Notes under the pieces: model-generated
Database searches by the model: none
The model's input: only the letters and a program-made list of their open reading frames with translations
Told to the model about the DNA's origin: nothing
Shown here: positions 44,000 through 55,586 of the stretch, one piece after another
How the letters are laid out: every line of letters starts with the position of its first letter
How positions within the stretch are numbered: position 1 is the stretch's first letter
Assembly (NCBI GenBank): GCA_001414345.1
Contig: LLCB01000071.1
Coordinates: 124,001 to 188,000 of the forward strand
Reading direction: 5' to 3'
DNA length: 64,000 bases
Source: Hymenoscyphus infarciens
Taxonomy: Eukaryota > Ascomycota > Leotiomycetes > Helotiales > Helotiaceae
Made by a program: the position numbers and the translations under genes

Positions 44000-46900
44000 G
44001 CGTATATCCTTCTTCCCTTTCTTTTTATAGGCTAATATAACCGATTTAGCTTAATCCTATATTATTAATACTAGCTTCTAAGTAGTTTCCTTATAGCTTA
44101 GCTACTTAATCTTATAGTATAATTAGCATCGCCCTTTTAAAGGTTTATATATTTCTTATCCTAGAATATCCTTAATAATAAACCTTTCCTCCTTATTAAT
44201 AGTAATTAGTCCTAGCTTAGGTTAAAGACGAGTATATAGATTATTATTCGCTAGTTCTAGGTATTCAACAGATATAATAAAGTAAATCTTAAGCTAATTT
44301 AACAGCTCGATTTTAAAGGTAAGGTTACCTACTAACTATATAATCTTAAAAGGTCCTAATCTCTAAAAGAATAGCTTTATATAATTTTAAAAATAGTAAC
44401 TCTTATCTTATTTTTTCGCTATTTATAAGTATACTATACTACTAAATTTTAAGAGAGTATATTTATTATTATAGTATATCTTTATATAGGCTTAGACTAT
44501 CTTAACTAACTATTCTACTTAGTCTTATAAGGATTTATAATAAGTTAAGAAGTCTAAAATATCCTCTCTAGTATTAGTACTAAGCTCTATCTTTACGTCC
44601 TAGCTATATAGTAAGAAGAAGGGCGTTACTCTAGTAGAGGCGTTAATAAAAGAGTTAAGTAATAGCTAGATAAAAGATATAAAGTCTTCCTAGATTAACT
44701 AGTTATATACTCTACTAATAGTATATTATAAGGTATAGACTATGGTTTAATTAGTATACTCTACCTAACTATTACCTACTAAATAGTATATAGTAGTAAA
44801 GCTTAGGTCGACTTTTATAAGCTTAAAAAGCTTATACTAGAATACTAATTAAAACTTAGAGTTATAATTAGATATTATACTATTAGGTAAACTCTAATCT
44901 ATATAGATATATCTAAAGTATTAGATAGCCTAATCCTTAGTAGTATTAGTATCTTTACTTACTAAGAGCTTTACTACTTTTAAACACTTATAGATAATAG
45001 TAAGTATCTTGTTATTACTCTAGGTAGAGATTAGAAGGCTATCTATAAAATCTAATAATAGTACTTTTAAAAGTACTATAAGATATTCAATTAGCTAAAG
45101 AGACCTTTAAAGTAAGGTATTAGAAGGCTTTACTTATTAATATACTAGGTAGCCCTTTATATATTCTATAATTTCCTAATATAATCTAGAATAGAAGATA
45201 TAACTTTTTATATATTAATAGATCCTTTTAATTCTAAAATAGCCCTTATTATTATAGGTAAGAGATAAGAACTTTCCTAGACATGCTTTTAGTATATAAA
45301 GAAGCTTATTAAAGAATAGTAGCTTCCTAATAGGCTTAAAATAAAAGTCTTTAAAAGTAGTTACTAGTGCTTTAGTATACTTACTATCTATATATTATTT
45401 CGATATCTAGGCAAATATAAGCTTTAAGGATTAGTTTAAGAGTAGCTACTTTATAACTTCTAATAGTAACTTTTTAGATATAGATAAGATTATAACTTTA
45501 GATAGAAAGGCTTATATAAAATATATATTAGATTTGATTATAGCTTCCTTTTAAGATAATAGTTTTAGCTTATTATAAGGTAATCTTAATAGAGCGTCTA
45601 TATTAATATAGGTCTTACTTATATAGTAAATAATATTTATATACTATTTATAATAAGATAAAAATAATTACTAGTTTTATAGCTAGATTAACCTTTTACC
45701 TTTAATAGAGCTGTTATTCTTATTAATTAGTAATAGCTTAGTAATTAGTAACTACTATAAAGTTATTACTATCTAGGTATTATAGTAACTTTTCTAAAGC
45801 TTAAATAAGTATACTAGTCTCTAACTCTATTAGCTAGTATCTTTCCTCTACTAGTAATAATAATTTAGAAAAGTATAAGATAAGATACTTAACTCTTTTA
45901 TTATCTACTTAATATAATACTACTCTATAACCTATCTCTTTACTTTTATCTATATATAGCTTAAAGGGCTTTATAAAGTCTAGAAATACTAATATAGGTA
46001 TAGAGTATAGCTTATCTTTAAGCTTTTCTTATACAGATTTACTATTATTAAGTAATTTAGCTAACTCTAAGTCTATTATAAAAGACTTTATTATATATCT
46101 TAAATAAGTGTTGTATTCTTTACTAGAAATTAGGGAGTCTTTAAACTCTAAGGTTTTTAGCTTAATTAATAGTATTATAATAGCTAAGTAATAAGTAATA
46201 AATTTATAATAGTATCTAAATAGCCTAAAGCTCTTTTTTAAGTTAGATAAGGTATAAGGAAACTTTATTACTCTTATTACTTCGACTTTATCTTCTATTA
46301 TATATAGACTATATTATAATACCTAATAGCCTAATACTTATAATCCTAATTAAGTAAAGTAGTATTTTAATAGTAAAAGAGTAACCTCTAACTCTATAAG
46401 GTAGTAGAGTACTTACTTTAAATAGACTAGATATTCTTCTAGAGTTCTTAAAAAGATAATAGTATTATTAATAAATATATATACAAATTACTAGAGTATA
46501 TCTTTAAATATATCTTCTATATAATACTAGAAGAAGGTAGGTAATATAGCCAGCTCTATAGTACTAATAGTTAGTCTTTCTTAGCCCTTATAGAGCGTTA
46601 TAAAGGTCTGCTTCTATCTATCCTTAAGATAGGTCGATTACTAAAAGAAGCTTTTTATTATATTAAGTATAGAAAACACAGTTACACTATATATCGCTTA
46701 TAGTATATCGTCCTACCTAGGTAAGAGCTAAGCGTCTATATATAGTTTAGTGTTAATTCTCCTTAAATCTACTACTATATAAGGTTTTCTATTATACTAT
46801 ACTATAAATACTAGTATAGAGACTAGTAAAGGTTTCTCTAAAAGCACCTTTTTAATAACGCCTGCTTTAATTAACAAGTTAATAATACTATCTATTACTT
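44000..46900 (-). pseudogene. Ty3/gypsy pol remnant (reverse transcriptase and integrase)
   Basis: Minus-strand reading. Reverse transcriptase near 46.1-46.8 kb shows FVYIFINNTIIFLRTLEEYL, with FINN at 46475-46464 standing where active enzymes have the two catalytic Asp. Integrase follows at lower coordinates: LLDFID (Asp retained, first base of GAT at 45052), SNYNSKF (Asn for the second catalytic Asp), and GNSQVEYTNQ with the Glu kept. The C-terminal part has a TPFFLLYSQDVKIE stretch and a chromodomain-like tail. Reverse transcriptase and integrase lie in different frames, so at least one indel or a programmed shift separates them. Non-functional through many RIP stops. Confidence 0.8.
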
Positions 46901-46999
46901 CCTTATCCCTTTTTAACAGACTATAGAGAGCTTACTTTAGATCTTTAATATCTACCTCTTCCTTAAAAGAGATAGGTATTTTAATTCTATTATTAAAGT

Positions 47000-49900
47000 A
47001 ACCTAACTTATTATAGAATAGCTTAGCTTTACTTTAAATAACATCTCTAACCTTAGCTTAATATTCCTTACTCTATTCTAGCCTAATATTAGCTTAAGAA
47101 ATATCAATTAGATTATTAATTAGTTATACTAGGTAAGGCTAACTGTCGAGATACTTACCTTTAAGCTGTTCTAGTACTAGAAGTAGCCTTTTAAATACGT
47201 TAATAAGGTTAAGGTATATAGAATAATTAACTAATAGAGGTTTGTCTAATAGCTTAAGGAATCCTAGTAACTATTCTTTTATAATCCTTATAAGAGCGTT
47301 ACTAAGGTTCGCGAATATAAGAGGTTTTTAATCCCTATTAGTGATTATACACACGAGGCTACTAAATTAGTTTAGTACTAGGCTACTTTTCTAGTATAGT
47401 CTAACTATATACTCTTATACTAACACTAGTAACTTCTTATTATAATAAACGCTAATATTCTAGCCCTATATAGTATTAATAACAGTGTCTTCTACTATAT
47501 AGATTATTATATATTTAAGCTCCTTTTCTTCTTAATCTAATAAATAGGAGATATAGAATTTATAACCATAGTAATCTAGATAATTAATACTATACTCTTT
47601 CGCCTAATAGAAGTTTAAGTGATTTAGCTTTAGAAATAAAGTACTTATAAGTATATTATAGCCTAGCTTATTAATAATATAGAATTCCGCTTTAAAGGGG
47701 AACTCTTACTTAGAGGTATCTTAGATAGTAAAAGGAATCTTTATAAAATTTCAAAGCCTTTAAGCGCCTTTCCTAATACCTAAAAGGCTAACTATGTTTA
47801 ATCCTTCTTCTATCTTAATATATAAGAAGAAACAATCTACTATATACTTAGTTATAAGATTTATACTTAAACTAGTATCTGTGTAAAATTCAATATCCTA
47901 GCCTAATAAAGTAGTAAGGACGTACTTTATACTTATATAGTAGTAATACTAAGTACTGTTTATAAAGTACTTACTATTACTCTTCTATTTTACGTTAAGG
48001 ACTATAATCTTTTTAGCTCTTTTATATAGTTAATTAGTATATAATAGCTTATTAAGGAACTCTATACTATCTAATAAGGTATCTATTCTAATTATCTCTT
48101 TAATTAGTATATCTAGGAGTAATAGGGTTACTAGGCTCTTTACTAACAGATTTATAGAAGATAAGGAAAGCAGAGTAGTAGAAGAAGGTATATATATTAT
48201 ATTCGTCTCTTATAGTATAGGAGAATCGAGTAGAGCGACGATAATTATTAGTAAAATACTAGGTATAAATAGGATAAGTAATATTTTAGCTAGATAGCTT
48301 ATTTTAGATAGTTTATCGTTTTTAACTTTTTTTTAGGTTTTCTACTAGTAATAGGTCTAGATTAGGTAATAGTAAAGATATATGATTTTCCTATTATACT
48401 ACGATATTAATATTAAGTAATAGGGTTATAATAGGAATTCTCATAGATAGCTTACTACCTTAGAGCAACTACTATATTCGTTTTCTAAATCTAAATTATT
48501 TAAACTAATATATAGATCAGTCTTAAATCCGTCTAAAGCGCCGATAATTATCTAGTATATATACTCGTCTATAGCTACTAAGTCTAAAGGTTCGGCTTCT
48601 CTAAAGTATACTAGGACTATAGCGGTACTTATAGGTTACTATAACTGCTTTTAACTGTTCTCTAAAGAGGGTTAAAGTAGCTATTACTATTACTATTGTC
48701 TCTATATAAATTAAGTAGCCGCTCTTAGTATAAATCTTAGTTATATAGGCTATATAGGCTATATTAGTAGAGGTATCTAGTAGTTTTAAGCGTATAGAGA
48801 ATTAAAAGGCTGCCTACTAAATTACTAAAACTAGGCCGCTAGTAGGCTAAATCCAGACTATCTAAATTGTTATAGAATAAAGGGATTAAAGAGTTACTTA
48901 TCTCTACTATTCTAATAATTACTTTAAGAGTTTTAACTATATCCGTTGTTATATCTCTTAAAGTTGTTATTAACCCTTCTATTATCTTACTTCTCTTTTG
49001 TATAATTCTCCTAGTTACTCTTACTTAATCGACTCTTACTATATAATTTAGACTTCTTAAACTTTTTCTTTAGTAATTTATTCTCCTTACTAAGTATCTT
49101 AAATTTCTTGTTTTAGATAGTCTAAGATACTTGTACTATAGACTCTATAGTATATACCTTCTTTTTAAGAAATTCTAGTATATTACTAAATAGCTTTAGT
49201 ATAATTGTAGAGCCTAGTGTAGGGTTAAGTCTAGTATAAATTCTATATACTAAGTAGTCTTTATTAGTAGACCTAGCTTCGATATAAAGTAATTGCTTCT
49301 TTACTATATATACCTAAAGGGGGTATTAGTTCTTAAATTTAAACTAAAATTCTTCCTTATTAGCTTAGATAAGTAGTATTAATACGTCTTTTTAAAACTG
49401 TTTGTTTATCTAGCTTCTAAGCTTATTATAGTCTAAAAGTATCTAGGTCCTAGTATTTAGTATAAGTCTATTATACTAGACCTAGGCGTTGTCTATTAGA
49501 GCTTAGGATATAAGGCTTAATATTATCTTCTTACTATAGATCTATATAAATCCCTCGACCTAGTTAAACTATAAAGTAACTAGTATCTTACTACTATATT
49601 CGATATCTCTTATCTTAAGATATAGTTAATATTATTATTAGTTATTAGAGTCCTATTACTTATATCTATAAGAGGATTTATAAGAGGATTAACAAAGAGA
49701 TTAATAAGGGGTTCTAAGTAGAGATTTACTAAGACAAGGGTTCGCCTATTCTAGTCTAGGTTAGAATTAGGTAAGGAGCGCTATAAATTTATCTTCTATA
49801 GCTAGGCTATCTAGTAATTTAAATAGTTATACTATACTAGCTTTAAGGTCGTTTAAGAGGTCGTCTCTTAGTAGGTTAAATACTAACTCTATATCCTCTA

Positions 49901-51117
49901 GATCCTCGTCTATAATAAGTAGTCAGAGGTTCGTATACCTAGTAATATCCTTAGCCGCCTTATTTACTATAAAATTAATAATTATAGCGTCTCTCTACTA
50001 AAGCTGCCTAGTATATAGTACCTTAGGTTCTACTATTATAATAGGTCTACTACTTAAAGGTAGGGTTAGAAGCTTATTAATTTTATTAAAGAAGTCTAAA
50101 TTAATAGACTCTTAATCTAATAAGAGGGGCCTTAATTAGTATAAAGCAAAAGCTATTCAAGGTATAGGATTAAACGCAGCGATAATATCTACTAGCTTAG
50201 GGGCCTTAAAGTAAGCGTTAGAGCTAGGGATTAAGCTAGAATAACTTAGTATAGAGCTAGAAGAGGATAGTACTATAGGTTCTTCTCTAATTATAGTAAA
50301 GTTTAAAATATCGTCTCTACTAATAATAGTTAAGTCTTCGTAGATACTAAAGGCTCTCTCTTCTTAATATTTAGTAATTACAATATCTAGATTATTATTA
50401 AGATTTACTCCTTTCTTATCTCTTCTAAGTACTAGTCTTTAACATATAAGCACTTTGATCTCGTCGAGTCTACTAGAGCTTATAGAAATAGGACTAGAGG
50501 CTCTTAGGATATAAGAGTTAACTAGTATAATAGATATATCTTATAAATAGTATATATAAGAAGCTAATAGAGTCTATAAGGCTTATAGAGCTAGAGTACT
50601 TAGCAGAGCCTTAAGGAGCTTAGAAAAGGGGTTTTTAGGTATAATAGATTGTTCTAATAGTGTTAAGGATAGAGCCGATTCTACTAGAACTCTTAGGGTA
50701 GGCTCTTTTATATATCTACTATTCTTTTAGTATCTACCTTATTCGTTATAGTAGCTACTATGTTTGTTAAGAATTTTTTTAGATTTAGGTTTTACTAGTA
50801 CTTCTCCTTTCTAAGGCTTTCTTATATAAATTATAAGTAATATATATATATATAGAGCAGAATAGGTATAAGAGAGGTATCCTTTATCTTTCTTACTAAC
50901 CTACTAGAGATCTAGGAGACGGTTATACTTATTACTAGATAGTATATATACTAATAGCTAGATTCTAATTAAGTATTTAAATTATAAGATTAGGAAGTAG
51001 ACGAGAGAGAGAGAGATAAGGGTTATAGGTTATAAGTTATAATGTGGTTAGTAGAAGGTAGGGGTTTAATAATTTTAAAGGGATTATATATAGTTCGAAT
51101 TTAGAGTATTGCTACTA
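47000..51117 (-). other. gag and 5' internal region of the 14.3 kb element, RIP-mutated
   Basis: Minus-strand fragments contain Lys-rich coiled-coil-like sequence (for example KILSKENKLLKKKFKKS near 49.06 kb), which fits a Gag protein. No zinc knuckle or protease motif could be read. Just inside the right LTR the sequence on the minus strand starts TAGTAGCAATACTC, which could be a primer-binding site starting TGG before RIP. Confidence 0.4.
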
Positions 51118-51301
51118 TATAGTATAAGGGACAGATTATAGATTAGGAGCTTATAGCTAGGCCTGATAAAATACGTGAAAGTAATCTCTTATATAGTATG
51201 GTAATAAACGTCTAAAGAGAGAAGGGGAGAGTGCGGAGCACTCGTAACTATCTACACCTGCAGGTCCGCCACTAGTATGGTCACGTGTCCTTCCCGCAAC
51301 A
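51118..51301 (-). repeat. 5' LTR (right copy)
   Basis: 184 bp partner of 37022-37205. Here the outer (right) two-thirds keeps CpA/TpG (CCTGCAGGTCCGCCACTAG) and the inner left part is RIP-mutated, the mirror image of the other LTR. Confidence 0.92.
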
Positions 51302-51306
51302 GTAAC
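51302..51306. repeat. Target-site duplication, right copy (GTAAC)
   Basis: GTAAC directly follows the right LTR. Confidence 0.9.
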
Positions 51307-51351
51307 CTCATGTCTCTTATTTAAGAGTCGGAGAAAGGCAACCTCTCTATC

Positions 51352-52722
51352 TTATAACATTATCACCATCGATCTAAAAACTACAATCAATAACCCCATT
51401 CCAACGCCAAGTGTATTTCCACCACTCCCAGAAGGTTTAGGGGTCCCAGTGGCCGAGCTTGCGCTAGCACCAGCAACCGTTGAACTCGGAGCTCTATTAG
51501 CTGTCGAGGTACTCCTATTTGAACTCGCACTTCCACTTCCACTTCCCACTTTCAAAATAGAATTCTGATCATACAGCAACCCTTGCACCGCGTTCAAAGC
51601 ACTCAGCTCATTCCCAACATTACTTGAAGAATTCTGCTCCTTCCCACTCCACTCGAATGCACATCTCTTCCCATCACACGCCTTCCCTGCCGCCACAGCA
51701 GTGCTCTTCAACTTGGAGGAGATGACAGAAGCGGTGTATGGAGCAACCGAAATAGTATCCACTAAGTTGCCAATCAGGATTCCCTTGAAAGCATGCATAT
51801 CTACATTGCAAGTTCCCTTCTCCTCACATGCAACCTCCTTCGCCACTCCGCCAGGGAAGAAAGTCGTAAGGGCCTTGTTGAGAAGTCCATCCAAGGTATT
51901 TTTCCACACCGAATCGCCGTTGGTGATGTTGTACATGTAGGCGGCGCCAGCAATATAGGTACCAGCCACATAAGAGAATTGGACCTTGTTAACCTGCTTA
52001 CAATCTCCTGCCGTGGAAGCTCCATCATAAACCTTAAAATCGTTGATGAATGCACTTCCATTAAACCATTGGTAAGACTTCGTCGCCCACTCAGAATAAG
52101 TCGTATTTCCCGTGTAACGCGCAAGTCGAGAGGATAACTGAAAGAACAATCCCGTAGAAATGCTGTTTTTATAATTATACCCCGTAAGAAAAGGGTAAAT
52201 CTGCCCTCTCAGCCCTCCCCCACAAGAAGCATCATCCCATCGCACAACTTGCTCATTGAAAACCTCTGCGGCAAGAGATACCCAACTAGGCGCGCCTTGT
52301 ACGGTAGGGAAATTGGCTTCAGCGGCAGAGAGAGAGGCTAAAGCCCAAATTGCCTGGTCGTCGTTTCCTGCTTGTGTAGACCAGTTTTTGGGCAGGTAAT
52401 CGTTATTAACTCCGACTTGCGAGAGAAGTCCTTGGGAGATGAGAGACGAGTATTGGGTGTCGCCTGTGAGTTTTTGGTATTGAAGGAGGGTAGACCACAT
52501 GGAACCTGCTTCCCACCAGTAGTACGGGGCGCCGAGGACGCCAATTATGTTACCGGTTTCGTTGCCATGGTAGTATGAGACGACATTTTTGGCGAGGGTC
52601 GAGGCAGCGGATTTAATGGAAGTTGGGGCAGAAGTACCACCGACGCTGTTTACGTCTATATCGATACTATAGACTCCCGAAGAAAATGCCACAAGGCAAG
52701 CGAATGTCGTGGTATGACGCAT
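51352..52722 (-). CDS. GH76 endo-1,6-alpha-mannosidase, GPI-anchored (DCW1/DFG5 type)
   Basis: GH76 enzymes act at the plasma membrane/cell wall. They cut alpha-1,6-mannan and, as in yeast Dcw1/Dfg5, help move GPI proteins from the membrane to wall glucan. The 456-residue product has a signal peptide (MRHTTTFACLVAFSSGVYS), an (alpha/alpha) barrel with the family's adjacent catalytic Asp pair in GNDDQAIWAL (Asp121, Asp122), the GAPYYWWEAG motif (65-73) and AGAAYMYNITNG later on. A Ser-rich linker (about 390-440) and hydrophobic tail (GVGMGLLIVVFRSMVIML) give a GPI signal. Single exon, full family length, no stops. A TATA box lies 90 bp upstream. A 14.3 kb retrotransposon begins 46 bp past the stop, yet the gene shows no RIP damage. 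Confidence 0.93.
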   Translation of the reverse strand: MRHTTTFACLVAFSSGVYSIDIDVNSVGGTSAPTSIKSAASTLAKNVVSYYHGNETGNIIGVLGAPYYWWEAGSMWSTLLQYQKLTGDTQYSSLISQGLLSQVGVNNDYLPKNWSTQAGNDDQAIWALASLSAAEANFPTVQGAPSWVSLAAEVFNEQVVRWDDASCGGGLRGQIYPFLTGYNYKNSISTGLFFQLSSRLARYTGNTTYSEWATKSYQWFNGSAFINDFKVYDGASTAGDCKQVNKVQFSYVAGTYIAGAAYMYNITNGDSVWKNTLDGLLNKALTTFFPGGVAKEVACEEKGTCNVDMHAFKGILIGNLVDTISVAPYTASVISSKLKSTAVAAGKACDGKRCAFEWSGKEQNSSSNVGNELSALNAVQGLLYDQNSILKVGSGSGSASSNRSTSTANRAPSSTVAGASASSATGTPKPSGSGGNTLGVGMGLLIVVFRSMVIML

Positions 52723-52810
52723 GATGAGGATTTGAACAGATAAACGAACGCGAGTATGTGAAAAAGACTGTTAAGAAATCAACCCTAATCTCGACTGGCG
52801 CACAAAATTC

Positions 52811-52818
52811 TATATAAA
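52811..52818 (-). promoter_or_regulatory. TATA box of the GH76 gene
   Basis: TTTATATA on the minus strand, about 90 bp upstream of the ATG at 52722. Confidence 0.6.
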
Positions 52819-53478
52819 CTGATAATGAGAAGGAACCAGTAAGATTATATATAGCAAAGTTATTGCACGAAAGTGTCAGAATCCTTGGAAAAATCCACGA
52901 GGAGAACTTGAAGGAAAGAAAGTTGAGGCTATACGAACGAAATTAGACGTGAACTAGATCCACGTCAACACGAGGCGCATGGGCTTGCCCCATAATGCCC
53001 CAGGGTTTCAGCCAACACTATTGGTTACTGTGCCGCAGCCTTTGAGGCACCAAGAAGCTTAGCCACCCTTTGCAGGATTTAGAAACAGATCTTACTTCCA
53101 TTACCGGCTTGGCCCTTAAGCTCCTGACTAAGCGGAAAATACGAGATCGATTCCATCTAAAGAACCAGACCGAGGTAAATATGAAAAAATATAATACCAG
53201 TCTTGTTATAAACAAAAGATACCATAAAGCGAAAGTATCATCTTTTCTTCCAGCAAGTTCAGTGAAAATGGAGGGGCTCGTGATAGTGGCATGATACGAG
53301 CATAGAGTCGTATTCAGGTTGGAATAGGCTATCTTGTCACCAATGCTTCACTATGATGATTTCCAATGTTCGAAGATGAAAAAAAGGGAAATCGAACATA
53401 CCGTTGAACACGAAGAATGAATTCTCCACCAATGCTAGCATTCATAACCAAAAGACAGCGCTTGGATTGCCATCACAT
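52819..53478. other. Intergenic, no supported gene
   Basis: Upstream flank of GH76; short open stretches (53018-53294) show no recognisable product. Confidence 0.4.
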
Positions 53479-53805
53479 CTATGGTGACGGCATCATAGCT
53501 GGATCACCACCAGGGGTTGCAAAGGTCCGTAATTGTAGTGGTGACTCGCAAGACACTTGCCCTTTTGCAATTTTCCTAAATTCTTCTGGAAGATTTAGCC
53601 TGACATTGACCTGATATTTGAGCCTTGGATTGTTTTCCCGAGTCTTGGCTGAACAATTGATTAAGGTATTCGACTCTTGATTAATTCCAATTGCGAATTG
53701 CTGCAGCCCACGTTGCAACTTCTCATAAGAAACCTTGATATTTGTTTTGAACCTGATGGTGTTTGCCTTTCTGTTGAATTCCCTGTTTGCGTGTTTGTGA
53801 GGCAT
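53479..53805 (-). CDS. Small hypothetical protein (108 aa), possibly the last exon of a longer gene
   Basis: From ATG at 53805 (MPHKHANREFNRKANTIRF) to TAG at 53479. The composition is protein-like throughout (VSYEKLQRGLQQFAIGINQE, then NNPRLKYQVNVRLNLPEEFR) and ends in a Pro-rich GGDPAMMPSP. No signal peptide or membrane segment. The frame stays open upstream to about 53829, so an additional 5' exon is possible. Family not recognised. The basic N terminus and amphipathic beta-like pattern are the only visible clues. Confidence 0.45.
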   Translation of the reverse strand: MPHKHANREFNRKANTIRFKTNIKVSYEKLQRGLQQFAIGINQESNTLINCSAKTRENNPRLKYQVNVRLNLPEEFRKIAKGQVSCESPLQLRTFATPGGDPAMMPSP

Positions 53806-54137
53806 TGTATCCTGGCAATGAGCCCACACGCGGTGGCGCAGTTATGAGGGATCCAGTCTGTTCGACAATATTAGAAGTTACAATAAAACAGGATTTAATC
53901 CACTTACTCGTATACAAGAGGCGCTTTGTCATCCTCGTACATCAAAGCCTCTTCAAAAGGTAACTTCAATTTTTCTCGGATAAACTCTTACTCTCATACT
54001 AGGGCTATGTGGGTAGAATTACCATCGTTGCTGATGGTAAAAATATTTGGACAGCCTTTGGTTCGCCCCCTTTGAACGGCCGAGAAATGATCTGCCTATG
54101 TCAGGGAAAGAAAATCGAGAAAACGAGGGAAGATGCA

Positions 54138-55586
54138 TCAATTCGCGAACTGAGGAATAGACAAGAACGCAGTTAAAATCGGAACAAGTGCTGTGAGGGT
54201 CGCTTCAACCTTCCCAATGGAATTCTGCAAGATATATCCTCCCCAAATATCACCAGTATGCTCACCAATAAGTATATGGGCAACGCCAATAGCCCACAGG
54301 TGAAATGCCACGATCACAGAAGCAAAGCAAGCCAAGATCCCCAAGCATGGATTCTTCTTGAATCCGATGCCTGATCCAACAAGCAGTACGACGATAGATG
54401 GTACAGAAATAGCACTAATCTGTGGACGCAAAACTGGTAAATCTGTTCGTCCAAAAATTTGGGTAAACCTTAAGACCGGAATATAAAATCCATAGCCAGC
54501 AAAGAAAGCGAATAACCAAGCTAGGCCAGGAAGCCAAACTATGAATGGTATACCGCTGCCCATGGCAATCATAGCAATTATGGAAATTATGGCTTGAAAA
54601 CCACGAACCCACATGAGTTGCACCAGAGCCTTGGCTATCCTACTTGTTCCCAAATCCGTGATGATGGCATGGTTGGTGCAGTTATCAACGGCTTTGATAC
54701 TTTCATAGAGGGCGAAAATCTAGTCCCAGGCAGTTTACTTCTTGAGAAAGGTCTAAAAGTTCTTTTGGGGGTAAAGAAGAGTATGCTAACACCCAATAAC
54801 TACTCGAATAGAGAAAAACAGCTCCAAGAATTTGAGACTTACCATCTTCGAAGCTGCCGAAAGGGCTTCGAAAAGGAGGGATAACGAAAACATGGAATCG
54901 CCGTCAGAGATGAGTTTTACTGCGGTTGCGACAGCGATGGTGAGAGTGATGAGATCAGAAAGCCATGAGTAGAAACCGAGAACACCAACAGGTACTATGA
55001 TTCTGAGACATTGGAGAGATTGTTGATCGCTGAGGGATGAAGTGTGGTTTTGGGGTGCCCTCGGAGAAATTAACCCATGTGGCTTTCTGTTAAGAGCTTG
55101 TGTTGGTGGTAAAGCTGTGAGTCTTGGTGACTGTGAAGCTAGTTTCGGGTTCGATGTAGCTCTTGACTTCGTCGTGGATGTCGTCAACCAAACATCAGTT
55201 CGATGGAGTTCTAGATTGATATTCGGGGCGTAGGCAGTCCCAGGTGAGACAAGCGTCTTCTGCAAAGGTTGTTGGACTCCCTTATTCGGACCGTAAAGGA
55301 ATTTGGATGTCTGGGTGGCATAAACACTATAACAGAAGCTGTCGGATGTTGAGTCGAAGCCTCTTGAAAGCAACTTAGCACCTACAACTAAATAGAGCCT
55401 GATCAATAAAAAGGGACTAGTCTATGTGTACCTTGGACAACAGACTGCGAAGTCTGATTCTTGTTGAGATGTGAAACCTTGCAAAGGGCTTCGGGTATAT
55501 CCCAACGGACATTTCCACGATCCCGTAACAGAGGGTGTAAATTTGGTTGAAAATGTTGTGGAAACCGACGGCATGAGTTCCTCCAT
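54138..55586 (-). CDS. Multi-pass integral membrane protein (418 aa, 3 exons)
   Basis: Proposed exons: 55586-55432, 55362-54843 and 54719-54138. Donors are GTACAC and GTAAGT; acceptors are CAAG (weak, AAG, after a GCTAAG branch-like site) and ACTAG. The joined frame is open: (155+520+582)/3 gives 418 residues. The N-terminal half is Cys-containing and looks extracellular (WKCPLGYTRS, FAVCCPRGFDS, DSFCYSVYATQTSKF), like fungal CCP-motif ectodomains. From about residue 173 it is hydrophobic: one long segment (IIVPVGVLGFYSW, then ITLTIAVATAV), then in exon 3 four more (IISIIAMIAMG, GLAWLFAFFAG, SIVVLLVGSGIGF, ACFASVIVAFHLW). The last exon is the cleanest. An alternative upstream start at 55709 (MSFQLVLAIST, then a 68 bp intron) would add a signal peptide. 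Function unknown. Confidence 0.65.

Larger units (their letters stand above)
37022..51301 (-). mobile_element. Complete 14,280 bp Ty3/gypsy-type LTR retrotransposon with a large extra ORF
   Basis: Two 184 bp LTRs (37022-37205 and 51118-51301) with TG..CA ends are flanked by GTAAC on both sides. Orientation is minus: a purine-rich AAGAGAGG abuts the inner edge of the left LTR (rc of about 37207-37215), as a 3' polypurine tract should, and pol reads on the minus strand. From right to left: 5' LTR, gag region (about 48-51 kb, coiled-coil and basic stretches, no domain resolved), reverse transcriptase (46.1-46.8 kb), integrase (44.0-45.4 kb), then about 6.2 kb of further coding remnant before the 3' LTR. 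At 14.3 kb it is far longer than typical gypsy elements (about 5-8 kb). It is heavily RIP-mutated inside. It sits about 230 bp upstream of the HET pseudogene start and 46 bp beyond the GH76 stop codon. Confidence 0.9.
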
